Assembly: GCA_026129545.1 (NCBI GenBank)
Contig: JAHCHX010000001.1
Span: 3,037,501-3,101,500, forward strand
Direction of reading: 5' to 3'
DNA length: 64,000 nt
DNA from: Saprospiraceae bacterium
GTDB taxonomy: Bacteria > Bacteroidota > Bacteroidia > Chitinophagales > Saprospiraceae
In this document: positions 35,856-43,418 of the stretch, one piece after another
Position numbering within the stretch: position 1 is the stretch's first letter
How the letters are laid out: the number at the start of each line of letters is the position of its first letter
Notes under the pieces: generated by a model
Database searches by the model: none
What the model was told of the DNA's origin: nothing
The model's input: only the letters and a program-made list of their open reading frames with translations
Translations under genes and position numbers: made by a program

Positions 35856-36737
35856 TCACTCGGGGTGCATCTGCTGGGTGAGAACACCAAGCAAGGCGGA
35901 ATAAGTCAGTTGTGTAGGGCCTCCGCCGCTCCCACCTGTACCTCCACCGCCACCAGAGCCGCCTCCGCCAGAGCCACCGCTACCACTTCCAGAACCGCTG
36001 GCGGCACCACCGCCACCTGAACAATCGCAAACTTCGCTTTCAACAACTACGTTGGAATAATCACAATTTGTAAAAGCAAAAACTTGGCAAGCGAGTATGA
36101 TATCAAAATGAACGATGCAGTCACACCCTTCATTGCGGTCAAGCGCACTCGTCCCTCCCGCTTTGAAGACAGATTTTACTTCTCCAACCGGAGCTCCATT
36201 ATGCATCCGAAGGCCGTTGACGAAATGTTGGCCTATATCAAAGAATATGTAGAGGCCAGTAAATGTATTGAAGTCAAGTACTCCGTTGTTTGCTTGATGA
36301 TAAGCGGTATCAGCCAGATAAACAAGCAGGCGGGCTGAAATACTGTCATTATTTATCTTGCTGAAAAGCAACCTTGCGCCAGACCGACCTTGGTTGTGAT
36401 TGGTCAACCATTCGTCGGGTACTGGCACTATCACTATTTCCTTGCCAGATTGTGAATGACCAATAAAAGCCTGTTCCCAAGCAGGCTCCATACTCACCAA
36501 TCTAAACGAGGTGGTGTCATTGCCATTAAGGGGATGCGGGGGGAATGAATTTAAATGACCATAATAAGTCATCGCCTCCCAAATGCTAATGGGATAATTC
36601 ACGCTTGGAGAATAGTCGCCTATCTCATCAGGAGTATCAAATGGCGCAAAGCCATCTTTTTCACAGCCAAGAAGCAAGAGTAAGGAAAAAAACGTGATAA
36701 TAGCTGGGCGGAAGCCAGACGTTGGTAAGCGTTTCAT
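35856..36737 (-). CDS. lipoprotein with Gly/Ser-rich C-terminus
   Basis: A 293-residue lipoprotein; the lipobox is LLLLGC and the following EKDG is acidic, as for surface-exposed Bacteroidota lipoproteins. Residues 30-230 show no family I know, though Cys pairs (GCDCIVHFD, EVCDCSG) are frequent. Residues about 237-275 are almost only Gly and Ser, a flexible linker before a short end. The gene diverges from the XRE regulator, and its promoter overlaps the palindrome at 36850-36875, so it is a likely regulator target. Confidence 0.65.
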   Translation of the reverse strand: MKRLPTSGFRPAIITFFSLLLLLGCEKDGFAPFDTPDEIGDYSPSVNYPISIWEAMTYYGHLNSFPPHPLNGNDTTSFRLVSMEPAWEQAFIGHSQSGKEIVIVPVPDEWLTNHNQGRSGARLLFSKINNDSISARLLVYLADTAYHQANNGVLDFNTFTGLYIFFDIGQHFVNGLRMHNGAPVGEVKSVFKAGGTSALDRNEGCDCIVHFDIILACQVFAFTNCDYSNVVVESEVCDCSGGGGAASGSGSGSGGSGGGGSGGGGGTGGSGGGPTQLTYSALLGVLTQQMHPE

Positions 36738-36830
36738 AAAATGAAGATGTTTTGACAGCCTTAGGTTTTTCCTGCCTCGCGCGCTAGTGGGGGGCCTTTG
36801 CCGTCGGGGTGAAACAATGTTTTGTTGCGG

Positions 36831-36862
36831 CAAACGTAAAGGCTTTTTGCAATTTAGGCAAA
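36831..36862 (-). promoter_or_regulatory. promoter of the Gly-rich lipoprotein gene
   Basis: Minus-strand TTTG at 36859-36862 and TACGTTTG at 36831-36838, 20 bp apart. The -33 box lies inside the palindrome. Confidence 0.6.
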
Positions 36863-36875
36863 TTTGCCTAAATTG
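36850..36875. promoter_or_regulatory. 26-bp perfect palindrome, candidate operator
   Basis: CAATTTAGGCAAA and TTTGCCTAAATTG meet without a spacer. It sits 29 bp before the XRE start and over the -33 box of the divergent lipoprotein promoter, an ideal place for a dimeric repressor to control both. Confidence 0.75.
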
Positions 36876-36904
36876 TTTGTTTGTAACCTCTTGAACCTCG
36901 TGGT

Positions 36905-37156
36905 GTGAAATACACTACTTATCCGGCTGGGCTTAAAGCTTTCGGCAAGAGAATGAGAGCGTTGAGAGAATCTCAAGGTCTCTCGCAAGAGGCGTTGGCT
37001 TGGAAGGCCGACTCCGAACTCAGTCAGATAAGTCGAATGGAGCGAGGCATCATCAATGCCGGGCTTAGTCAAGTTTTCAAGATTGCCCAAGCGTTGGATG
37101 TCCATCCAAAGGAGTTGTTCGATTTTGAATTGCCGAAGGAAGACCTTCCCCTATAA
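36905..37156 (+). CDS. XRE family helix-turn-helix regulator
   Basis: An 83-residue protein that is just one Cro/CI-type DNA-binding domain: GKRMRALRESQGLSQEALAW, ISRMERGIINAGLSQVFKIA and ALDVHPKELF. The only start in frame before the domain is GTG at 36905. It probably binds the perfect palindrome upstream as a dimer and represses its own gene and the divergent lipoprotein. The peptidase frame directly follows, so it may also govern the glycan genes. Confidence 0.9.
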   Translation: MKYTTYPAGLKAFGKRMRALRESQGLSQEALAWKADSELSQISRMERGIINAGLSQVFKIAQALDVHPKELFDFELPKEDLPL

Positions 37157-37772
37157 AATAGGCCGCGTTCCGCTTCCCGTTTTTTCCAACCCGCATCTGC
37201 AACCCGAAAGTTTTCTCTTCGCCGCTTTCAATCGGCACTACGTCCGGCCAGAATTGCGTCGCGCTTTGGAAGAAGTGGCCGAACAAACGCAAACCCGTTA
37301 TCCCGGCTCGGTTGTTTGGTATATGGATGCTAATTTTCCTTTCATTGATGGGTATCCACAGGAACCGCATTTCAGCCATAAAGACGGGAAAAAGGTTGAC
37401 CTTGCCTTTTTTTGGAACGACGCGAAAAGTGGGAAACCGATGCCAGGCGCGCCTTCGCCATTCGGATACGGCGTTTGCGCCGAACCCTTGCCCGGCGAGT
37501 ACGACTATGCCGCCGACTGCGAAGGCAGGGGGAGGTGGTACATTTCTCTGCTAAAAACCCTCGCGGAGCCATTTTTTAACAAGGAGAATTATACTTTTGA
37601 TAAAGAGAAAACCCGCGAGTTGGCGCGGCTTTTGGCAGAACACCCGTCGGTCGGGAAAGTCTTGATTCAGCCGCATTTGGAAAAACGCCTCGGGCTGGAA
37701 CGCTACGACAAATTCCGCCAGCATGGCTGCAAAGCCGCCCGTCACGACGACCATTTTCACGTTCAATTATGA
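37155..37772 (+). CDS. LAS-type metallopeptidase (murein endopeptidase-like), start unclear
   Basis: About 205 residues with the zinc-site pattern of LAS peptidases: His and Asp in FSHKDGKKVDLAFFW (HxxxxxxD) and the HxH in RHDDHFHVQL at the C-terminus. Such enzymes cut peptidoglycan cross-links. The homologous part seems to begin right after the XRE stop (GRVPLPVFSNPHL), where no ATG, GTG or TTG is visible; an ATG at 37056 lies inside the XRE gene and would add unrelated sequence. The 5' end may thus be truncated, or a rare start is used. The stop overlaps the next ATG by 4 nt. Confidence 0.6.
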   Translation, partial: KIGRVPLPVFSNPHLQPESFLFAAFNRHYVRPELRRALEEVAEQTQTRYPGSVVWYMDANFPFIDGYPQEPHFSHKDGKKVDLAFFWNDAKSGKPMPGAPSPFGYGVCAEPLPGEYDYAADCEGRGRWYISLLKTLAEPFFNKENYTFDKEKTRELARLLAEHPSVGKVLIQPHLEKRLGLERYDKFRQHGCKAARHDDHFHVQL

Positions 37773-38734
37773 CCTCGCGCCCTCTCGTTTCCATCATCAC
37801 CGTCAACTTCAACCAAGCGGACGCGACCTGCGAATTGCTCGACAGCATTCGGCGGCAGGATTATCGGAATGTGGAAATTTTCGTGGTGGACAACGGCAGC
37901 CAGGAAAATCCCGCGCAGGTGTTTTCAGAGAAATACCCCGAAGTCCAATTCATCCGCAGCGAGCAAAATCTGGGGTTTGCCGGGGGCAACAATCTGGCGC
38001 TGAAACAAGCCAAAGGCGACTTTCTTTTTTTCGTCAACAACGACGCGGAACTGACGGCGGGTTGTATCGAACGGCTGCTCGCCTTGTTCGAACGAGTGCC
38101 GGATTTGGGGATTGTCAGCCCAGTAATTTGCTATTTCAGAACGAACAACGAACAACCGCGTCCGAACGGATATTCATCCGGGCGGGCAACAACCAACAAC
38201 GACATTATTCAATACGCTGGCATGACCCGTGTGAATCCCTTCACAGGACGCAACCGAACCATCGGCAACAAGGATGTTGACAAAGGTCAATTCACTGAAC
38301 CTCAACCAACTGCCTACGCGCACGGCGCAGCGATGATGATTTCGCGGCGGGTGTTGGAACAAGTCGGCCCGATGGACGAGGTTTTTTTCCTGTACTACGA
38401 AGAACTGGATTGGTGCGAGCGAATCCTGCGGGCAGGATTCAGCGTCTGGGTGGAACCGCGTGCCCGCGTGTATCACAAAGAAAGCCTGACGGTGGAGAAA
38501 CTCGGCGCGTTGAAAACGTACTATCTGAATCGCAACCGCGTGTGGTTCATGCGGCGCAACTTCGGCGGCTGGCGGCTGGCGTTTTTTTTCGTTTTCCTTT
38601 TTTTGGTGACGATTCCGAAAAATATTTTGCTCTACCTGCTGCGCGGCGAGACGGAAAATTTAAAGGCGTTTTTGCGCGGCGTTTGGTGGAATTTTGGCGC
38701 GAAATTTTCCAAAGAGGAGACAGGATTCACATGA
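37769..38734 (+). CDS. glycosyltransferase family 2 (rhamnosyltransferase-like)
   Basis: A 321-residue enzyme with an N-terminal GT-A fold: VSIITVNFNQADATCELLDS, the nucleotide-sugar site VVDNGSQENP and a variant DxD in FFVNNDAELT. The acceptor helix region LYYEELDWCERILRAGF fits WbbL/RfbF-like transferases. Residues about 268-285 could be a membrane segment. The ATG overlaps the peptidase stop (ATGA). Its last five codons and stop lie in the left arm of a GACAGGATT hairpin, so the natural C-terminus may have been altered. Confidence 0.9.
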   Translation: MTSRPLVSIITVNFNQADATCELLDSIRRQDYRNVEIFVVDNGSQENPAQVFSEKYPEVQFIRSEQNLGFAGGNNLALKQAKGDFLFFVNNDAELTAGCIERLLALFERVPDLGIVSPVICYFRTNNEQPRPNGYSSGRATTNNDIIQYAGMTRVNPFTGRNRTIGNKDVDKGQFTEPQPTAYAHGAAMMISRRVLEQVGPMDEVFFLYYEELDWCERILRAGFSVWVEPRARVYHKESLTVEKLGALKTYYLNRNRVWFMRRNFGGWRLAFFFVFLFLVTIPKNILLYLLRGETENLKAFLRGVWWNFGAKFSKEETGFT

Positions 38735-38789
38735 TTTACAAGATTCAATTTTTTGTTTTCAAAAACCTGTAAATCACATCAATCCTGTC
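38719..38789. repeat. GACAGGATT hairpin between the two glycosyltransferase genes
   Basis: GACAGGATTCACATGATTTA (left arm from 38719) pairs with the arm at 38766-38789 over 24 bp with four mismatches. The left arm includes the stop codon of the first glycosyltransferase. Confidence 0.8.
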
Positions 38790-38801
38790 AAAAACCGATA
38801 T

Positions 38802-40064
38802 ATGCAAATCATTTTTTCCCTACTTGCGCTTCTTCTCATCTTGCAACTCGTGTACCCCTTCGTCACCGTGTTGCTCGCGCAAGTATTTGGGAAAGAGCGG
38901 CTTAATCCTAACAACTCAAACCCTTCAAACTCCTCAAACCTCTCAAACCCTCTCCACTTCGCCTGCATCATCACCGCCTACCGCAACGCCGCCATCGCCA
39001 AGCCCCTTGTCGAGTCGCTGCTGCGGCAAACTTACCCGAACCACACGATTTATCTCGTCGCCGACGAATGCCCAGACTTCGATTTTGGCATTTCGGATGA
39101 GCGATTTGTCTTGCTGCGCCCAGATTCGCCGTTGCGCTTGAAAGTGAAAAGTATCATTCACGCGGTCGAACATTTCAAACGCCCGCACGATTTCATCGCT
39201 GTTTTTGATGCCGACAACCTGGCCCACCCGAATTTTCTGGAGGAAATAAACTGCTACGCGAACGCGGGTTTTCGCTGCATTCAGGGGCAGCGAACAGCGA
39301 AAAATTTAGACACAACCTATGCGGCGCTCGACAGCATGGGCGAGCATTACAAAAACTACATCGAGCGCGAAGTGCCGTATCGGCTCGGCGGCTCGGCGGT
39401 CATCAGTGGGTCGGGCATGGCGACGGAGGCAGAGCTGTACAGAGCCTATTTGGCAAGTCCCGAAATCGAGCGCGGCCAACTCGCGGGAAAAAAGATGTTG
39501 CAAGAGGACAAAATCCTTCAAAACTTCCTGCTGTGGCGCGGCGAAAAAATCGCGTACGCCCGCAGCGCCATCGTTTTTGATGAAAAAGTGGAGACGGGTG
39601 AGGCGGTGGAAACCCAGCGCAGCCGCTGGCTTTTTTCCTATTTTCAAAATCTGCCGAACTCGGCGGGACTGCTGTTTCGCGGGCTTACAAGGTTGAATTT
39701 CAACCAGTTTTACTTTGGCTGGGTCACGCTGGCTTTGCCGATGTTCATCCAAGTCGGGCTGGCGGGATTGTTGGCGATTTTTGGGGGGGGCATCGCGCCG
39801 TCTTGGTCATTGGCTCTGGTGGTCGCGCTCGGCATTTTCGCTTTGAACATCTTATGGGTCCTGAAACTCGACCATGCGCCGAAGCCAGTCTGGGACGCTG
39901 TTTGGAACGTGCCGAAGTTTGTGTGGCGGCAAATGACGAGCCTTTTGAAAATGCGCGACCCGAACAAACATTTCAAACACACCGAACACCGAAAACAGGT
40001 GTCGGTGGATGAACTTGTAAAGCCGACTTTCAGTCGGCCCGAAAACGAACAGCAAGCCGACTAA
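38802..40064 (+). CDS. membrane glycosyltransferase family 2
   Basis: A 420-residue processive-type GT2. An N-terminal membrane helix (3-28) is followed by the catalytic domain with AVFDADNLAH (DxD) and QRSRWLF, the (Q/R)xxRW motif, and by two or three C-terminal helices. Residues 35-50 (NPNNSNPSNSSNLSNP) are encoded by a CTCAAACCC-type tract that elsewhere is intergenic, an in-frame insertion between the anchor and the domain. The C-terminus is encoded by two GCCGACT hairpins. Start 38802 was chosen because upstream frame is hairpin sequence. Confidence 0.88.
   Translation: MQIIFSLLALLLILQLVYPFVTVLLAQVFGKERLNPNNSNPSNSSNLSNPLHFACIITAYRNAAIAKPLVESLLRQTYPNHTIYLVADECPDFDFGISDERFVLLRPDSPLRLKVKSIIHAVEHFKRPHDFIAVFDADNLAHPNFLEEINCYANAGFRCIQGQRTAKNLDTTYAALDSMGEHYKNYIEREVPYRLGGSAVISGSGMATEAELYRAYLASPEIERGQLAGKKMLQEDKILQNFLLWRGEKIAYARSAIVFDEKVETGEAVETQRSRWLFSYFQNLPNSAGLLFRGLTRLNFNQFYFGWVTLALPMFIQVGLAGLLAIFGGGIAPSWSLALVVALGIFALNILWVLKLDHAPKPVWDAVWNVPKFVWRQMTSLLKMRDPNKHFKHTEHRKQVSVDELVKPTFSRPENEQQAD
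38906..38955. repeat. CAAACCC-type tract inside a glycosyltransferase gene
   Basis: Degenerate units like CTCAAACCCTTCAAACTC read in frame as Asn/Ser/Pro-rich sequence. It closely resembles the intergenic tract at 17741-17792. Confidence 0.8.
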
Positions 40065-40072
40065 AAGTCGGC
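40022..40072. repeat. two GCCGACT/AGTCGGC hairpins at the end of a glycosyltransferase gene
   Basis: Hairpins at 40022-40038 and 40056-40072 share the 7-bp stem GCCGACT. The stop codon lies within the second. Confidence 0.75.
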
Positions 40073-40080
40073 GTTACGGC

Positions 40081-41124
40081 ATGAACCGCATCGAATACAT
40101 TGACTTCGCCAAAGGCTACGCGATTTTCACCATTGTGTGCTACCACGCGCTACAACGGCTTGAGTTGTCGGCACTTTTGCAAAAAGCGATTGTGTTCGGT
40201 GGCACAGGCGTTCACTTGTTTTTTCTGTTGTCGGGGTTCGGATTGGTGCTGTCTTCAAACCCCTCTCCTTCGGGAAGGGTCGAGGTGGGGCTTTTTTACA
40301 AACGCCGCCTCGTCAAAGTTTGGCTACCCTACGTTTTGGCTCTCACGATTAGTTTGTTGGGGGCGATTTTGTTGGGATTGTTTCCTGACCGATTTGATGC
40401 GTGGCTGGCAGGCGCGGGTCTTTACCAGATGTTTTCGGAGCGATACATCGAGAGTTTCGGCGGGCATTTTTGGTTTATCAGCGCGATAATTCAGTTCTAC
40501 TTGGTTTTTCCTTTTCTGCTTTGGTTGAAAAGAAAGATGGACAACCATTCGCTGTTTTTCGGAATCGCACTCGCTGTTTCCGTTGCTTGGTGGCTGATTG
40601 TTTACTTTTTGGGGAAAGGCGATTCGCGGGTTTGGAATAGTTTCTTTTTGCAGTTTTTGTGGGAGTTTGCGTTGGGGATGGTGCTGGGAGATGGTACACG
40701 GCGAACGGTACAAGGTACCCGGCATTTTTGGAACCATGCTTGGTGGATTTATTTGCCTATCGCTCTGATTTTTAGCGGAATCATGATTTTGATGATTCTG
40801 AAAATGGGTGACGCAGGCCGCGTTTTCAACGACATCCCGGCGCTCGTCGGCTACGCGGCGTTCAGCGTTTTTTTCTTTCAAATCGGGGACAAATTCCTGC
40901 CGCTGCTCAAGCGGTTTTTCCTGTGGGTGGGCAGTATTTCCTATTCGCTCTATCTCGTGCATATTTTAGTGTTAGAAATTTATTTGCGACTGCTTCATTT
41001 GATGGGCGTTTCGGCAAATTGGCTAAGTTTGCTGCCGTTCCTTGCCCTCGCGCTGTTGGCTGGCCGCGCTTTTGAACCGCTGAGCGTGTGGTGGACAGGA
41101 ATTTTTGAAAGAAAGAGAATATGA
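40081..41124 (+). CDS. acyltransferase family 3 (OatA/NodX-like)
   Basis: A 347-residue inner-membrane protein with about ten helices that O-acylates sugars. The family start IEYIDFAKGYAIFTIVCYHA holds the conserved Asp and catalytic His (H22). Normally a short loop leads from LLSGFGLVLS to the FYKRR motif; here residues 58-71 (SSNPSPSGRVEVGL) form an extra loop encoded by a hairpin repeat. It overlaps the SGNH hydrolase gene by 4 nt, a pairing typical of glycan O-acetylation. Confidence 0.9.
   Translation: MNRIEYIDFAKGYAIFTIVCYHALQRLELSALLQKAIVFGGTGVHLFFLLSGFGLVLSSNPSPSGRVEVGLFYKRRLVKVWLPYVLALTISLLGAILLGLFPDRFDAWLAGAGLYQMFSERYIESFGGHFWFISAIIQFYLVFPFLLWLKRKMDNHSLFFGIALAVSVAWWLIVYFLGKGDSRVWNSFFLQFLWEFALGMVLGDGTRRTVQGTRHFWNHAWWIYLPIALIFSGIMILMILKMGDAGRVFNDIPALVGYAAFSVFFFQIGDKFLPLLKRFFLWVGSISYSLYLVHILVLEIYLRLLHLMGVSANWLSLLPFLALALLAGRAFEPLSVWWTGIFERKRI
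40258..40296. repeat. CCCTCTCCTTCGGG-type hairpin inside the acyltransferase gene
   Basis: CCTT and AAGG flank CGGG, followed by GTCGAGGTGGGG. It resembles CCC/GGG hairpins seen between genes at 10781-10806 and 48298-48334. Confidence 0.5.
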
Positions 41125-41828
41125 AACGCCTCCTGATTTTTTCCCTCATTCTCAATGTGCTGCTCGCGTCAGGCATCGCCTACATGGTGCACCGCCTCGG
41201 TGGCTGGAATTACGCCCTTTATCGCCTTCGAAGCGGCGAGGCAGGGCTTTACACGCACCGGAAAACGCTTTTTGAAAAGTTGCCCGAACGCCCCGGCGCA
41301 GTCGTGATGCTTGGCGATAGCCAAACGTCGTTGTGCGAGTGGCAGGAATTGTTGGGCGATTCCATCCGAGTGCTGAACCGAGGGATATCGGGCGATTATG
41401 TGAATGGCGTTTGGGGGCGGTTGGGTGAGGTGCTGCGGCACAAACCGTTGAAAATTTTTTTATTGATTGGCGTGAACGACTTGTTTTTGGGCAACGAGCC
41501 GGAGGCTATCGAGGCGCGGTATCGAGAGATTGTGCAAAAAATCCGACGTGATTCACCCGATTCGGAACTGATTTTGCAAAGTGTTTTGCCCGTGAACGGT
41601 ACAGTAAGAAGCCTGCCTGCCGGGAATGTCGAGATTCAGGCGCTGAACGTTCGCATCGCGCAAATTGCCAAAGACTATGCCCTGCCTTATGTTGACCTGT
41701 ACAGCCAACTGACCGACGTGAGCGGGGATTTGTCGGCGCGATTCACTGACGATGGGATTCATTTGAACGGGATGGGGTATTTGGTTTGGAAAAAAGAAAT
41801 CGAAAAAGTTATAGGAGATGAGAGATAA
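41121..41828 (+). CDS. GDSL/SGNH-family hydrolase
   Basis: A 235-residue esterase or acetyl-transfer partner with an N-terminal signal-anchor (3-22). Block I is VVMLGDSQTSL with the nucleophile Ser, the Gly and Asn blocks are NRGISGDYVNGV and LIGVNDLF, and the catalytic Asp/His pair is in TDDGIHLNGMGY. It faces the periplasm. The ATGA overlap with the acyltransferase and the MBOAT gene next door suggest it acts on the same O-acylated glycan. Confidence 0.9.
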   Translation: MKRLLIFSLILNVLLASGIAYMVHRLGGWNYALYRLRSGEAGLYTHRKTLFEKLPERPGAVVMLGDSQTSLCEWQELLGDSIRVLNRGISGDYVNGVWGRLGEVLRHKPLKIFLLIGVNDLFLGNEPEAIEARYREIVQKIRRDSPDSELILQSVLPVNGTVRSLPAGNVEIQALNVRIAQIAKDYALPYVDLYSQLTDVSGDLSARFTDDGIHLNGMGYLVWKKEIEKVIGDER

Positions 41829-41882
41829 GTCATCAAAGTTGTGCTCGGTAATCTCTTATAGCTCATAACTCATCTCTCAAAA

Positions 41883-43418
41883 GTGGTCTTCAACAGCCTC
41901 ACTTTTTTAATCTTCATCGCGCTTTTTTTCCCCTTGTATTTTGCCACAAAAGGGAGGCTGCGGATGTGGACTTGCCTGATTGCCAGTTACATATTCTATG
42001 GCTGGTGGGACTGGCGTTTCCTATCGCTCATCCTGTTTTCGACGGTGCTGGACTGGTGGTTCGGTGTGTGGCTGACTTACAAAGACGCGCCGGAAGAAAC
42101 CCGCGCCCAATGGGAACGAGGCAGTCCGGTGTTGCGAATTTTTGGAAAAACAACGGGGGCCGCGGACCGCCTAAATTTGAGCCGAAAAGCCATTCTCGTG
42201 TCAAGCATGGTGATGAATCTGGGTTTTCTCGGCTTTTTCAAGTACTTCAATTTTTTTGCCGACAACTTCGCCGCACTCGTCTCCTCTTTTGGCCTAACGC
42301 CCTCATGGACAACACTGAACATCATCCTCCCGGTCGGCATTTCGTTCTACACTTTCCAATCCATGTCATATACGATTGACGTGTACCGGCGGCAAATACG
42401 GTGGGAGCCGTCGTTGTTGCGCTTCGCCACGTTTATCGGTTTTTTTCCTCAATTGGTGGCTGGCCCCATCGTGCGGGCAGCGGATTTTTTGCCTCAAATG
42501 CGGGAGGACAAAAGATTCAGTTGGGCAAATTTCAACTCCGGCCTCGGGCGGGTGCTCTGGGGTTTTTTCAAAAAAGTCGCCATCGCCGATAGCCTTGCGC
42601 CGTTTGTGGACCAAGTGTTCGCCGAGCCTCAGGCCTTCGGCTCCATGCACTTGCTGCTCGGGGTCGTGTTTTACTCGTTCCAGATTTATTGCGACTTTTC
42701 GGGCTACTCGGACATCGCTATTGGGCTGGCGCGGATGATGGGTTTTCATTTTCCCGAAAATTTCAGAACCCCGTATTTCTCCAAGAGTTTCAGCGAGTTC
42801 TGGACGCGTTGGCACATCTCTCTTTCCTCATGGCTGCGCGACTATCTCTACATCCCGTTGGGCGGCAACCGACACGGCAAGCTCGCTACCTACCGAAACA
42901 ATATGCTCACGATGTTGCTTGGCGGCCTGTGGCACGGGGCGAATTGGGCCTTCGTGTTCTGGGGGTTTTTGCACGGGCTGTATCTGATTTTGCAAAGAGT
43001 GGTTAGCCCGATCTGGCGACGATTGGTGCGGCTGGCTCGGTTGCCAAAATTGGCCGACGACGCGGTGTCAGTAGCCACTGTTTATTGCCTTACATTGTTG
43101 GCTTGGATATTTTTCCGCAGCGGGGGCATTGGGCTGGCCGGGGGGGATAGTTTTGCCACGGCGAACAAAATCATCGCGGGCATCGTCAGCTTGGAGGGCT
43201 TTGGCTTTGAGGCTGTTGTCAACAAGTTCCAAGTCATCAAAGGCGCGTTGCTGATAAGCGTGTTGCTGGCTGTGGAGGCGACGAATATTCGTTTTCGGTG
43301 GAATGAACGGCAAGTGCGCAACCCGGTTTGGCGCATGGCGGCGTTTGCCGGACTATTGTGGCTGATTGCGTTTTTCGGGACGTTTGGAGCGAATGCGTTT
43401 ATTTATTTTCAGTTTTAG
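41883..43418 (+). CDS. MBOAT family O-acyltransferase (AlgI/DltB-like)
   Basis: A 511-residue multi-pass enzyme that passes acyl groups across the membrane. Motifs are FYTFQSMSYTIDVYR, FWTRWHISLSSWLRDYLYIP and the catalytic His in GGLWHGANWAFVFWGFLHG. The start is GTG at 41883 (VVFNSLTFLIF), matching family starts of the form MLFNSLxFL. It ends the glycan cluster and converges on the GH3-like gene. Confidence 0.95.
   Translation: MVFNSLTFLIFIALFFPLYFATKGRLRMWTCLIASYIFYGWWDWRFLSLILFSTVLDWWFGVWLTYKDAPEETRAQWERGSPVLRIFGKTTGAADRLNLSRKAILVSSMVMNLGFLGFFKYFNFFADNFAALVSSFGLTPSWTTLNIILPVGISFYTFQSMSYTIDVYRRQIRWEPSLLRFATFIGFFPQLVAGPIVRAADFLPQMREDKRFSWANFNSGLGRVLWGFFKKVAIADSLAPFVDQVFAEPQAFGSMHLLLGVVFYSFQIYCDFSGYSDIAIGLARMMGFHFPENFRTPYFSKSFSEFWTRWHISLSSWLRDYLYIPLGGNRHGKLATYRNNMLTMLLGGLWHGANWAFVFWGFLHGLYLILQRVVSPIWRRLVRLARLPKLADDAVSVATVYCLTLLAWIFFRSGGIGLAGGDSFATANKIIAGIVSLEGFGFEAVVNKFQVIKGALLISVLLAVEATNIRFRWNERQVRNPVWRMAAFAGLLWLIAFFGTFGANAFIYFQF

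Noticed and set aside
38694..38801. N-terminal extension of the second glycosyltransferase upstream of 38802
   Set aside because: The extra residues are encoded by the GACAGGATT hairpin, and a membrane anchor starts cleanly at 38802.
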